A stretch of DNA of 64,000 bases from Brevibacterium epidermidis NBRC 14811 (lineage in GTDB: Bacteria > Actinomycetota > Actinomycetes > Actinomycetales > Brevibacteriaceae): contig NZ_BCSJ01000015.1 of the NCBI RefSeq assembly GCF_001570805.1, forward strand, positions 124,001 to 188,000. Reading direction: 5' to 3'. Positions 34,297-43,384 of the stretch are shown here, in pieces. The translations under genes and the position numbers were made by a program. The stretch's first letter is position 1. Each line of letters begins with the position of its first letter. The notes beneath the pieces were generated by a model. That model was not told where the DNA came from, did no database searches, and worked only from the letters and a program-made list of their open reading frames with translations.

Positions 34297-36120
34297 TCAG
34301 AGGCCGAAGAAGGCTTTCAGTTCGGTGCTGATCGAGGCCAGACGTTCTGTCAGGGCCGGCTTGAGGGACGCACTCGCCGAGGTGGTCGACAGTCGCACTC
34401 CTGCGCTGGCTGCCGCACGTGCATCGGCATCGGCCGCAGCCTGGAGTTCCGAGGGATCGGCGACGACTTCGAGATAGCACTTGAGCTTCGGCTCGGTGCC
34501 CGAAGGACGCACGATGACCCGCGAGTTCGACTCCGAGAGCAGCAGGATTCCGTCGGTCGGCGGCAGACCTTCGTACCCGGCGGAGAGGTCATGAACCTCG
34601 ACGACGGGGGACCCAGCCAGAGTGGCCGGCGGATTCTCCCGCAGCTTCGCCATCGCCGTGGCGATGAGAGAGACGTCGTCGAGGCGGAAACTCAGCGGAG
34701 CGGTGGCGAAGTAGCCGTCGCGGTTGCGGATCCGATCGAGTTCGGCCTCGATGCTGCTGCCTTCCGACTTCAGCCGCGACGCCAGGGACGCGAACGTCAC
34801 AGCTGTGGAGATGCCGTCCTTGTCGCGTACTGCAGCCGGGTCGACACAGTAACCGAGTGCCTCTTCGTAGCCGAAGACGAGTCCGGCCACTCGAGAGATC
34901 CACTTGAAACCAGTGAGCGTGTTCACCGCAGTGAAGCCGTGGCTGGCAGCCGCTGCCGCCAGACCGCGGGAGGACACGATCGAGTTCGCAAAGACCGGAG
35001 CCTCAGTTCCCGTCGCATGATGTGTTCCCGCCGCCAGCCGAGTCGCGGCATCCTCACCGAGGAGGAGTCCCACCTCGTCGCCGGTCAGCTGCCGGTACCC
35101 GACCGCCGCTGACGCATCCGGGATGGCCGCGGAGAACCGGTCGGCATCCGGATCGTTGGCGATGATGAGTTCGGCACCGATCTCCCGAGCAAGCGCATAG
35201 GACTCATCGAGTGCCCCGGCCTCCTCAGGGTTCGGGAATGACACCGTCGGAAACTCCGGATCCGGGGCCTGCTGAGAAGCCACCGGGTGGAGGTTCGTGA
35301 ACCCGGTCCGGCTCAGGGCCGCCTCGGCGACACCGGCACCCACACCGTGCAGGGACGTCAGGACGATCGACAGATCTGCCTCTGCACGCACACCCAGATC
35401 ATCGATGCGGGACAGGTAGTCCTCGACGATTGACTCATCGAGGTGCTCCCACCCGGACTCAGCCCGAGGCGCAGAAGCGACGGACTCCACAGCCGCGATC
35501 TTCTCGGCGATCAGTGCATCGGCCGGGCTGACGATCTGTGCGCCCGCACCCGCCTCGGCGTCAGCCTCGGAGCCGATCGCCTGCAGGGGACGTTTGCCCA
35601 GGTAGACCTTGTAGCCATTGTCAGCTGGCGGGTTGTGACTGGCCGTGACCATGACACCGGCGTCGGCTTCGAGATGCGACAACGCGAAGGCCAGCAGCGG
35701 GGTCGGCAGCTGCTCGGGCAGTTGGATCGCGACTCCACCGGCGGCGGTGACGACAGCGGCGGTATCGGCCGCGAACTCTGCGGACTTGTACCGGGCATCG
35801 CAGCCGATGACGACGCGGAATCCCTCACCGACGGTCTCAGCGAGGAACGCGGCCAAACCGGCGGCGGCACGGATGACGACTGCCCGGTTCATCCGGTTCG
35901 GACCGGCAGCGATCTCACCGCGCAGTCCGGCGGTGCCGAAGACGAGGGGACCGGAGAACCGGTCTTCGAGATCGGCGATCGCGGCCGCATCCCCGGCTTC
36001 AGCCTCGGCGAGGATGTGCTCCAACGAGGTGGCTGTCTGCTGGTCGGGGTCGTCGGCGATCCAGGCACGGACCACCTCGGCGTCGAATCCATTTGTGAAC
36101 CGGTCGGCTACGCGAGTCAT
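34297..36120 (-). CDS. Phospho-sugar mutase (phosphoglucomutase/phosphomannomutase family, probable phosphopentomutase)
   Basis: A 607-residue alpha-D-phosphohexomutase superfamily enzyme. The phosphoserine loop is VMVTASHNPPADNGYKVY near residue 161, the metal-binding loop NDPDADRFSA near 326, the sugar-binding loop GYEEALGYC near 418 and the phosphate-binding loop VRPSGTEPKLK near 535. ATG 36120 is preceded by aaaggacgg. Longer members of this family (PGM2-like) interconvert ribose 1- and 5-phosphates. Placed between deoC and a purine nucleoside phosphorylase, a phosphopentomutase role is the best inference; glucose phosphate activity is the alternative. It runs convergent to deoC with only 13 bp between the stops. 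Confidence 0.87.
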   Translation of the reverse strand: MTRVADRFTNGFDAEVVRAWIADDPDQQTATSLEHILAEAEAGDAAAIADLEDRFSGPLVFGTAGLRGEIAAGPNRMNRAVVIRAAAGLAAFLAETVGEGFRVVIGCDARYKSAEFAADTAAVVTAAGGVAIQLPEQLPTPLLAFALSHLEADAGVMVTASHNPPADNGYKVYLGKRPLQAIGSEADAEAGAGAQIVSPADALIAEKIAAVESVASAPRAESGWEHLDESIVEDYLSRIDDLGVRAEADLSIVLTSLHGVGAGVAEAALSRTGFTNLHPVASQQAPDPEFPTVSFPNPEEAGALDESYALAREIGAELIIANDPDADRFSAAIPDASAAVGYRQLTGDEVGLLLGEDAATRLAAGTHHATGTEAPVFANSIVSSRGLAAAAASHGFTAVNTLTGFKWISRVAGLVFGYEEALGYCVDPAAVRDKDGISTAVTFASLASRLKSEGSSIEAELDRIRNRDGYFATAPLSFRLDDVSLIATAMAKLRENPPATLAGSPVVEVHDLSAGYEGLPPTDGILLLSESNSRVIVRPSGTEPKLKCYLEVVADPSELQAAADADARAAASAGVRLSTTSASASLKPALTERLASISTELKAFFGL

Positions 36121-36191
36121 GTTCCGTCCTTTGCGGGTCTGCGGTGAAGAGGGGTGGGGTAGGGGAGTGCTGCTGTCGTCGGTGCTGTGGC

Positions 36192-37001
36192 TCAGAGCTT
36201 CGCGACGATATCGGCGAGCAGTCGAGAGATGCGCGGGGCGGCAGCGGCTCCGGCCTCGATGACCTCGGCGTGGGAGAGTGGGGTCTCCTGGATGCCGGCG
36301 GCGAGGTTCGTGACCAGCGAGATGCCCATGAGCTCGAGCCCGGCCTGACGTGCGGCGATGGCCTCCAGCGTCGTCGACATGCCCACCAGGTCCGCGCCGA
36401 GGATTCCGGCCATTCGCACCTCGGCGGGGGTTTCGTAATGAGGTCCGCGGAACTGCGCGTACACGCCTTCGTCGAGCGTCGGGTCGATCTCCTTGGCGAT
36501 GGCCCGCATGCGCGGCGAGTACAGATCGGTGAGATCGACGAAGTTCGCGCCCTCGATCGGGGAGGTACCGGTGAGGTTGAGGTGATCGGAGATGAGCACC
36601 GGAGTACCGGGTGCCCAGTTGCGGTTGAGTCCGCCGCACCCGTTCGTCAGCACGAGCGAGGAGCAGCCGGCCGCGGCCGCGGTGCGCACACCGTGGGCGA
36701 CCGCCCGCACGCCCTTGCCTTCGTAGTAGTGGGTGCGCGATCCGAGGACGAGTGCATGCTTGCCGCTGGCCTCGATCCGCACCGTGCGCAGGGTTGCACC
36801 GTGGCCTTCGACGGCCGGAGCGTGGAATCCGGGAACTTCTGCAGCGGAGATCTCGGCAACGGTTTCGCCGAGGAGGTCTGCCGCCCCGCCCCAACCGGAT
36901 CCGAGGACGAGCGCGATGTCGTGCGATTCGATGCCCGCGTTCGAGTTGATGGTCGTGGCCGCGGCGTGCGCGGCGGCGGTAGGATCGCTTAAGTCAGTCA
37001 T
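36192..37001 (-). CDS. Purine-nucleoside phosphorylase (trimeric type)
   Basis: Phosphorolysis of purine nucleosides to base and (deoxy)ribose 1-phosphate. The 269-residue length and motifs fit the PNP type II family: VLGSGWGG phosphate loop near 32, SRTHYYEG near 86, LTNGCGGLN near 119, the phosphate-site MSTTLEAIAAR near 197 and base-binding VTNLAAGI near 221. ATG 37001 gives the family N-terminus; TAATCT seven bases upstream on the minus strand suggests a leaderless message, and a TTG at 37034 is the alternative start. It is co-directional with the mutase 71 bp downstream and divergent from the GNAT gene, start to start 44 bp. Confidence 0.92.
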   Translation of the reverse strand: MTDLSDPTAAAHAAATTINSNAGIESHDIALVLGSGWGGAADLLGETVAEISAAEVPGFHAPAVEGHGATLRTVRIEASGKHALVLGSRTHYYEGKGVRAVAHGVRTAAAAGCSSLVLTNGCGGLNRNWAPGTPVLISDHLNLTGTSPIEGANFVDLTDLYSPRMRAIAKEIDPTLDEGVYAQFRGPHYETPAEVRMAGILGADLVGMSTTLEAIAARQAGLELMGISLVTNLAAGIQETPLSHAEVIEAGAAAAPRISRLLADIVAKL

Positions 37002-37045
37002 GACGCCAAGATTATCAAGTTCCCCACCGCCCAAGGAGCGAGCAC

Positions 37046-38086
37046 ATGCCGATTCGAGAGCTGAACGACGGTGACGATCTGCGCCTGAACGAGGTGTTCG
37101 CCGATGCGACCACCCCGGCCGGCCATATGGCCAGGTCCCTGTTCCGTCCGTCCTCGGATTCGCCCCTGATCCGCTCCGTTATCGCCGAGGTGGTTCCCGA
37201 CGTTCCCGTCGGAGCCGCCGCGATCGCCGAATCCCCGCTTCACCCCTACCGTGCGTGGGTCCACGTCGAGGTCGCCGCCGAGGAACAGGGGCACGGTCAG
37301 GGGCGTGAACTCTTCGAGGCAGTGTGCGCGGAGACTCGAGGAACCGCTCTCGAGGGACTCGATTTGCGGGCCCGTGTGCAGGCCGGAAGTGCGGGCGAAG
37401 GCTTCGCTCAGGCGCTCGGTTTCACCCCGCTGACGACGACCCGCGTGATCAGGGTGCCCGCAGGTGCTCTGCCGCCGGCCGGCGGTGGTCGGGCCGAGGA
37501 CCTCGAGATCGTCGCGACCGGCTCGGTGAAGCTGACGAAGGCATTCTTCGCCTGGTACACCGCGGTCAACCGCGACGATGCCGTCGGCCCGCTGACCATC
37601 GGACAGGTGAACAACGCGTTCCTCTCCGAGGCGGCCGGAGCCCATGGTGCCGCGCTGCTCAATGGCGCTGCCGGGACCGCCGAGGCGGGCGGGCTCAGCG
37701 CCTTCGCCGTGTCCTATGCCAGGGAAGCCGAAGAGACCGCCGGTGTTCTGCCGTCGGCCGGTGAGCCGGGCGCCGAGGCCGCTGCTGGGGACGGGACCGC
37801 TGTCGTCGATCACGTCGACGAGGAACCGCCGACCGAGCTCATCCTCGGATCGATGTTCGAAACCCGTGACGATGCCGCCGATGTCACAGGTGAAGAGTTC
37901 GCCGCCGCAGTCGCCGATGCCGAACTCCTGCTGGCGCGTTTGTCGGTCGACGCCGATGTCGTCATCGAAGTCACGAGCGGAATGCCCGTGGTCTCGGCGC
38001 TGGCCGACCGTCTGCTCGAGGCAGGGACTGCGACCGAGCTCTACCGTTACGAGACTCTCTCAGGACCTCCTTCCGACGCGAATTGA
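37046..38086 (+). CDS. GNAT-family N-acetyltransferase, possibly tandem
   Basis: A 346-residue protein whose N-terminal half has the GNAT acetyl-CoA pattern: VHVEVAAEEQGHGQGRELFEAV near residue 70 and FAQALGFTPLTTTRV near 117. The second half (from about 145) is weakly conserved in appearance and may be a degenerate second GNAT fold, ending in VVSALADRLLEAGTATELYRYE. ATG 37046 follows caaggagcg. The acceptor substrate is unknown. The 3' end overlaps the convergent FtsK-like gene by 27 bp, which is unusual for convergent genes and suggests one stop has shifted. Confidence 0.7.
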   Translation: MPIRELNDGDDLRLNEVFADATTPAGHMARSLFRPSSDSPLIRSVIAEVVPDVPVGAAAIAESPLHPYRAWVHVEVAAEEQGHGQGRELFEAVCAETRGTALEGLDLRARVQAGSAGEGFAQALGFTPLTTTRVIRVPAGALPPAGGGRAEDLEIVATGSVKLTKAFFAWYTAVNRDDAVGPLTIGQVNNAFLSEAAGAHGAALLNGAAGTAEAGGLSAFAVSYAREAEETAGVLPSAGEPGAEAAAGDGTAVVDHVDEEPPTELILGSMFETRDDAADVTGEEFAAAVADAELLLARLSVDADVVIEVTSGMPVVSALADRLLEAGTATELYRYETLSGPPSDAN

Positions 38087-41000
38087 ATCAGGCTCGATTC
38101 CCGTTGTGCTGAAGAGGCGCACGGGGCGAGTCTGATCCTCGGTGACGAACCAGCCCGTTCCCGGCAATCCGTCGAGTGGAGCCTGTCGAAGCACCCCGAG
38201 CCCGGTGAGATCCTGTTTGGTGTGCACACCGAGCACGAGCAGCGGACCGAGATTCTGTGCCTTGGCCAGCGGAGATCCATAGCTGGGTGTGAATCGAGTC
38301 GGCACGGTGAGCACATGGAATCGTCCGTCGAGCAGATCCCAGTCGACCGGGTCTGACTCCTTGTGGGCATCATCGTGGACAAGAACCTCGCCGAGGCGGT
38401 GGAGGAGAGTCGCGAATCCAGTCTTGCCGCTCTGCGGAGAACCGCGAACCGTGAGAACGGAACCGTCCCGCAAGGGATCCCACATGACGAGGTCGCCGAA
38501 AGCGTCGATGCCGATGGGGACGCGGCCCGCCGAAGTGTTGGTGCCGAATGATGCTTCGCCCTCGCTTGCAGGACGGTCGAGACCGCGCCAGCGTGGAGCG
38601 AATCCTTCCCGACGCTGCAGCCCGTCGGGGGACTCCCATCCGCCGATGCTGACCGTTTCTGTTTCCGGTTCGGACGAATCATTTCGTGCCGCGTCACCGG
38701 GTCCGAATTGCACATCGGCGCCTTCTCCGCTGGAAGTCTGCACACATGGACCGCGAATGACAGCGCGAAGATCCGGCCAGCTGCCGGCGAACCGCTGCCG
38801 GCTGAGTCCGAAGCTCGTCCCGTCTTCGCCGACATCGGGCGGGAAGATGATTTGAGTGGCGAACCGAGAACTTCTGCTCGTCATGTTTCGGCACCCAGCG
38901 AGCAGGAACACGAGATCCGAACCGGCACCATGACCAAGCAGACGTTCGGCGCGCTCCGCCCAAAAGTGGTCGAGCGAATCGACGAACTCGGCCCAATTGC
39001 CGCAGACGAGCAGGCTCGGCGGTTGTCGGCTCGTGACCGAACCTGCCGAGGTCGCTGTGCCGTCGCCGTCTTGCGCGATCCTGCCCGGGTCTCCGTTGAC
39101 GGTGAGGTGGTCGAGAATCGCCTGGATCTGCCAGCCCGTGCTCATTCCGCAGCTGATGTCGGCCCAGTCGAGAGCAGCGGCGATCCTGCCGATCGCGATG
39201 ATCCGTCTGGTCGGAGCGGCCGCGCGAGCCATATTCACGAGCACGGTTTCAATGGTTTCGGGGGTGCCGCCCGTGAGGATCGTGGAACCGTCCACATCCG
39301 GATCGAATGTCCATAACTGCTGCCGCTGCTCGCTGGGGACATCGATGATCCCCGAGACCGCTGTGCCGGGATCACCGACTGCCTCCACCGTTCCATCGGT
39401 GGCTCTCGCCGACATGCCAGCTGCCCAGGCTGCCATGTCTTCCGGAGCAGGCAGAGGCGGCAACACGATCTGTCGCGTCTGCCCCTCAAACGATGATTTC
39501 TCAATCACCTCGTCAGCTCCGGCCGCTGGATCGTTTACGGCCCCAGCATTTTCCCGTGTCGCGGCGACGATGTTGTCGACGCTGACACCGTGAACCCCGC
39601 TGGCCAGGGACGGAACCGGTCCACGGACCCAGGGCCGGACGCGGGGGCGGATAGCCGCCTCGGTGCCGGAATTGGTGCCGAAGGGCACCGCTACGCGGAA
39701 CTGGGTGACGCTGATTCCGGAGTCCAGGCAGGCGGCTCCCGGCTTGTCCGCGGGAAGGAACGCGCCCGCCTCGGTACCGATGACGTCGAAGGAATCGGTC
39801 TCATCGCGTACCCGCAGGCACACGCGGATGTTGATGTTCGCCTTCATCTGACCGGTCACGACGCCCATGGGGCGCTGGGTGGCGAGGATGAGGTGGACGC
39901 CGAGGGACCTGCCCAAAGCGGTGAGGTGTTCGAGCAGATCAGCGGCGCGTGGATGAGTGGCCATGAGCGAATGGAACTCATCGATGACGACGATGAGACG
40001 CGGAGGAGGGTCGGCGAGATCGGCAACATCGGTGCACCCGCGGTCGGCCAGCAGACGTTCACGGTGGGTGATCTCGGCGCGCACCGAGACGAGAGCGCGA
40101 AAGGCGAGACCCGAGTCGAAATCGTCGAGCACACTGTCCGTGTGCGGTAGGTCCTGCAGAGGGGAGAAGGTGGCTCCGCCTTTGAAATCGATGAGGACGA
40201 AACGCAGTCGCCGAGGCGGCTGTGCCAGCGCCATCGACAGCAGCCACGCCTGGAGGAGCAGAGATTTTCCGCTGCCCGTGGTGCCGGCGACGAGAGCATG
40301 TGGGCCGTCGGAGAACAGATCGATTCCGACGTCACCGTCGGCTCCGCGACCGATCAGCACCGGCCCCGAGGCGGGACGGTGCCACCGTGCCCTGATGACC
40401 TCGGGCGCATCGTTGCAGAGTTCGCCGAGTCCGTGATCGGGCCATGCCCTGGGTTCGGTTTCGACCGCGCGACCACGGTGCAGGGTGACGAATCGGGCAG
40501 CCGGCATGAGAGTGGCGATGAGCGCCCGTCCGGGCACCGGTCCGCCGGGTGCGGTCGACAAAGTGGTGCGAGCCTGCGCGAGAGTGCCCACTGTCATCGA
40601 CACCGCTGGGCCGGCATGCGGGGCGGTGAGCGTGAGTACGGCGGGGTGGGCCGCCTCGTCGAGGGTGATCGAGATGGGGTCGTCAATGTTGCCTCCCGGG
40701 CCGGACCCCGAAGGGACCGAGCTCGATGCATGGTCGGCGGAGAATTCCGTGCCTGCCAGCTCCGGCAGCAGTGCGAGTTCGGGACTCGGTCGCCATTGGA
40801 ATCGCCGGTCGGCCAGCCAGGCGAAGGCCATGGTGCGCAGGACTGCGGCGTTTCCGCGGACGGTGACCGTGGTCGTGCGGGGATCGATGCGGACCGGAAT
40901 GTCGGCGCAGACGACTCGGCCGTCGACGTGGTCGGTTCCGTCCTGCAGCTGTTCGTCGATGGTGAGGTCGGTGAAGACCGTCCCGAAACCAAGGCACAGA

Positions 41001-41872
41001 CCGGGGGAGGAGAAGATCATGTGTCGGTGCGTCGCCTCGAGGCGGTTGAGCCTGGCTCGAGCCTCGGTCAAGGCGTCGTCGCGGTCGAGTCGGCATTGTG
41101 CACTGTCGCGGGCGAAGCGCTTCTTCTCGACCAGGTAGGCGATCCAGCCGGAGAGCGGGGCAGAGACGCTGAAGAGCAGGAACCACCACATTCCGGTGGC
41201 CACGGCCAGCACTACGCCGATGCCGACGGGGATGAGGAACGTCCACCACTGCGGTGGCCTGGCCGGCCGGGGATCGTCGATCGTCTTCGGCACGATATGA
41301 ACGTCGTCGTTGCGCTGCAGAGGTGGGGATCGTATCGGCGGGGCCGAACGGGCAGTTGAAGACGAAGCGTCGGCCGACGACCAGTCTGTCGTGCCCGGTG
41401 CGAGCACGGTCGCTCCCACATGAACTGCGGGCTGAGCGCCCGTGGCGTCGAGTCGCAGCGGTTGAGGTGTACGGGAGATGCAGGGGTCGACGAGCGTCAG
41501 GCAGTCGGCATGGGGCAGTCGAGACAGGCGGGCTCGCCGCGGGTCGAGCGTCAGAGTGAAGCCGGAGTCGGGGCCTGCCACGACGGATACGGTCGTCCGT
41601 GCGGAGTCGGCACAGGCGTCGGTGGTGCGCAGAGAATTCGCGCCGACGATGGTGATGGGATTGAGTCTCTGCCAGTGACCCCAGCTGATCGACTCGAGCC
41701 TGTGGTCCTCGAGCCGGTTGCCGGTCACGAGGTCCTGATGAGTCAGTTCCGGTCCGAAAGCAGACCGGAAGACGTCGAAGGCCGGCTCGGCGGAATCGGC
41801 TTCGACAGTCATGCTCGTGACGGCTCCATTCGTCTCGACTCGGTGGATGAGCCCCAGGGTTCTCATGCCCAT
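38060..41872 (-). CDS. FtsK/SpoIIIE domain-containing ATPase, EccC-like
   Basis: A very large protein of about 1270 residues. Order: a hydrophilic N-terminal region to about 205; two adjacent membrane segments at about 208-250 (WWTFLIPVGIGVVLAVATG and WFLLFSVSAPLSGWIAYLV); then an FtsK/SpoIIIE ATPase with Walker A AGTTGSGKS near 530, the EssC/EccC-type Walker B IDFKGGA near 561, IDEFHSL near 627 and an arginine-finger-like ATQRPMG. A second P-loop, RGSPQSGKTGFATLL near 1144, lies in a degenerate C-terminal ATPase domain. This two-transmembrane, multi-ATPase plan is that of type VII secretion motors, but no WXG100 or other ESX gene lies nearby. The gene is 138 bp downstream of the Tad genes on the same strand. 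ATG 41872 is the best start; ATG 41866 is close by. Confidence 0.82.
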   Translation of the reverse strand: MGMRTLGLIHRVETNGAVTSMTVEADSAEPAFDVFRSAFGPELTHQDLVTGNRLEDHRLESISWGHWQRLNPITIVGANSLRTTDACADSARTTVSVVAGPDSGFTLTLDPRRARLSRLPHADCLTLVDPCISRTPQPLRLDATGAQPAVHVGATVLAPGTTDWSSADASSSTARSAPPIRSPPLQRNDDVHIVPKTIDDPRPARPPQWWTFLIPVGIGVVLAVATGMWWFLLFSVSAPLSGWIAYLVEKKRFARDSAQCRLDRDDALTEARARLNRLEATHRHMIFSSPGLCLGFGTVFTDLTIDEQLQDGTDHVDGRVVCADIPVRIDPRTTTVTVRGNAAVLRTMAFAWLADRRFQWRPSPELALLPELAGTEFSADHASSSVPSGSGPGGNIDDPISITLDEAAHPAVLTLTAPHAGPAVSMTVGTLAQARTTLSTAPGGPVPGRALIATLMPAARFVTLHRGRAVETEPRAWPDHGLGELCNDAPEVIRARWHRPASGPVLIGRGADGDVGIDLFSDGPHALVAGTTGSGKSLLLQAWLLSMALAQPPRRLRFVLIDFKGGATFSPLQDLPHTDSVLDDFDSGLAFRALVSVRAEITHRERLLADRGCTDVADLADPPPRLIVVIDEFHSLMATHPRAADLLEHLTALGRSLGVHLILATQRPMGVVTGQMKANINIRVCLRVRDETDSFDVIGTEAGAFLPADKPGAACLDSGISVTQFRVAVPFGTNSGTEAAIRPRVRPWVRGPVPSLASGVHGVSVDNIVAATRENAGAVNDPAAGADEVIEKSSFEGQTRQIVLPPLPAPEDMAAWAAGMSARATDGTVEAVGDPGTAVSGIIDVPSEQRQQLWTFDPDVDGSTILTGGTPETIETVLVNMARAAAPTRRIIAIGRIAAALDWADISCGMSTGWQIQAILDHLTVNGDPGRIAQDGDGTATSAGSVTSRQPPSLLVCGNWAEFVDSLDHFWAERAERLLGHGAGSDLVFLLAGCRNMTSRSSRFATQIIFPPDVGEDGTSFGLSRQRFAGSWPDLRAVIRGPCVQTSSGEGADVQFGPGDAARNDSSEPETETVSIGGWESPDGLQRREGFAPRWRGLDRPASEGEASFGTNTSAGRVPIGIDAFGDLVMWDPLRDGSVLTVRGSPQSGKTGFATLLHRLGEVLVHDDAHKESDPVDWDLLDGRFHVLTVPTRFTPSYGSPLAKAQNLGPLLVLGVHTKQDLTGLGVLRQAPLDGLPGTGWFVTEDQTRPVRLFSTTGIEPDSIRVGRRS

Positions 41873-42010
41873 AGAATCACCGCGAGAATTCTGCTGGTAC
41901 AAGAGGGACAAAACGCCCTGTGGAAACGACGTGGGCGTCCACAGCCCCACAATGCGTGAGTGGGGCCGTCGCGCACAGGAATCGGCGTCGGAGTCGACGA
42001 CTCGCACCGA

Positions 42011-42484
42011 TCAGTCGAGGCGCAGGGCACCCCTGGCATAAGCGGTGGCGTGGAGGTCGATGAGGCCGGGCACGAACGGCGAGAGCAGCGCCGGAGAGTA
42101 GCGGGCTTCGATGCGAATGCGCACCGAATGCGTCCCATCGGCATCGGCACTCAACCGCAGATCACCCATATCCTTCGGAGTCGGCACCGCGCTCAGGTAC
42201 CGCCCGGCGGCTCGTTTGGCCGCGGGAGACGAGAACACGAGACCGGGATCGTCACCGGGAGCCGGTTCGAACGAGTCCGAGGCCGCCAGCGCCGCAGAAT
42301 CGGCCAAGCCCTGCAGCTCACGGCGTGCCATGTGCAGATCGGTCAGAGCCGCAATGAGGAAGGCCAGCAACAAGGCGATGACGACGAAGCCGATGGCCAG
42401 CGGTGTGATCGACCCGGCATCCGATTCATGATCGAACTGCGCTGCTCGGCCTGGCTCCGAATCGTGCTCGCCTACGGTCTGCAT
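42011..42484 (-). CDS. TadG-like membrane protein of the Tad locus
   Basis: A 157-residue protein with one N-terminal membrane segment (residues 25-48, ITPLAIGFVVIALLLAFLI) preceded by the DAGS motif typical of TadE/TadG prepilin-like proteins. It is followed by MARRELQGLADSAALAASDSF, the classic TadG junction after the membrane helix. The rest is predicted to be extracytoplasmic. TadG-like proteins are minor pilins or assembly factors of Flp pili. The start ATG 42484 lies one base after the stop of the preceding gene, so expression is coupled. Confidence 0.82.
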   Translation of the reverse strand: MQTVGEHDSEPGRAAQFDHESDAGSITPLAIGFVVIALLLAFLIAALTDLHMARRELQGLADSAALAASDSFEPAPGDDPGLVFSSPAAKRAAGRYLSAVPTPKDMGDLRLSADADGTHSVRIRIEARYSPALLSPFVPGLIDLHATAYARGALRLD

Positions 42485-42485
42485 A

Positions 42486-42935
42486 TCACTGACGTCCTGT
42501 GGCGACGACGTCGGTGTGGTTCGCACGCAGGGTGATGTGCGGCGACCGGTCGGAGCCGAAGAGGAGTGGGAACCCGGGCAGAGACACCTTCGTCTCGACC
42601 CGTGCGGTGACGAGGGAACCGGCCTGTCCACAGGGTCCGGCGCACGAGTAGGTGATGGAGGTCGGCGCATCCCGCAGCCCGAAGTCCGCGAAATGCATGT
42701 CGGCAACAGCATGGGCGCGAGCCTCCGAGGGGTTCGCGTCGCGAGCGGCGATGCGCGAGGCCGACATGGCCGCCGAGGTGGTCGCATAGCTGGCCGCCTG
42801 CAGTTGGGAGAGCGTGAGCATGAGGTAGATGACGGGAATGAGCAGGACGATGGAGGCAAAGATGAACTCGATGACCGCCGTTCCCTCATCAGCGTCGCCG
42901 GACGCAACCCCTTGATCGCGCTCCGGCTCAGTCAC
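42486..42935 (-). CDS. TadE-like membrane protein
   Basis: A 149-residue protein with the prepilin-like motif DEGTAVIEFIFASIVLLIPVI at residues 16-36. The conserved Glu in the hydrophobic helix is a hallmark of TadE-type minor pseudopilins. The extracytoplasmic part includes the pair CAGPC, which could form a disulfide. It overlaps the upstream TadE-like gene by eight bases. No prepilin peptidase gene is visible in this window. Confidence 0.85.
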   Translation of the reverse strand: MTEPERDQGVASGDADEGTAVIEFIFASIVLLIPVIYLMLTLSQLQAASYATTSAAMSASRIAARDANPSEARAHAVADMHFADFGLRDAPTSITYSCAGPCGQAGSLVTARVETKVSLPGFPLLFGSDRSPHITLRANHTDVVATGRQ

Positions 42936-43377
42936 GGTCGACGTCCTCGACGATGGACCGTCCGCGCAGGTCCCACACTTCAGCCGGTCCCCACAGCCCG
43001 AGGACCGGGAGCGGAGTCGTCACGCGCACCTCGACGATCTCGATGGCACCGCGCTGTGACGTCGAGACAGTGACCTTCTGGGCGTAGCGCTCGCCCACGG
43101 ATACTCGAATGAGGTCGCGGGTGAGTTTCTGCCCGTCGCGTGGGGTCTGATCAGCCAGGCTCGCCTGCCTTGCTCCGGCGATGGCGGAGTCGATGACCGT
43201 GTTGCGGACGTGGATGACGAGGCCGATCTGCAGGGCCCCGGCCAGGATGAGGGCCAGCAGTGAGGCGATGAGAGCGAACTCGGCGACGGCAGATCCCGAA
43301 TCGCTGCGCTCGCCTGCCGCCGTCACCGAGGCGGCACCCATTCGGCCCGCCTGTTCCGTCTCGTCGACTCTGGTCAC
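42928..43377 (-). CDS. TadE-like membrane protein
   Basis: A 149-residue protein with the TadE motif DSGSAVAEFALIASLLALIL at residues 26-45 and a following extracytoplasmic domain of about 100 residues. Two TadE-like genes in tandem are common in actinobacterial Tad loci, as different minor pilins. It overlaps the next gene and starts seven bases after the stop of the small membrane protein gene. Confidence 0.85.
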   Translation of the reverse strand: MTRVDETEQAGRMGAASVTAAGERSDSGSAVAEFALIASLLALILAGALQIGLVIHVRNTVIDSAIAGARQASLADQTPRDGQKLTRDLIRVSVGERYAQKVTVSTSQRGAIEIVEVRVTTPLPVLGLWGPAEVWDLRGRSIVEDVDRD

Positions 43378-43384
43378 CGTCCGG

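Noticed and set aside
38060-38086. Frameshift at the end of the GNAT or FtsK-like gene to explain their 27-bp tail overlap
   Set aside because: Both frames read cleanly to their stops and there is no sign of disrupted motifs, so a simple overlap is sufficient.
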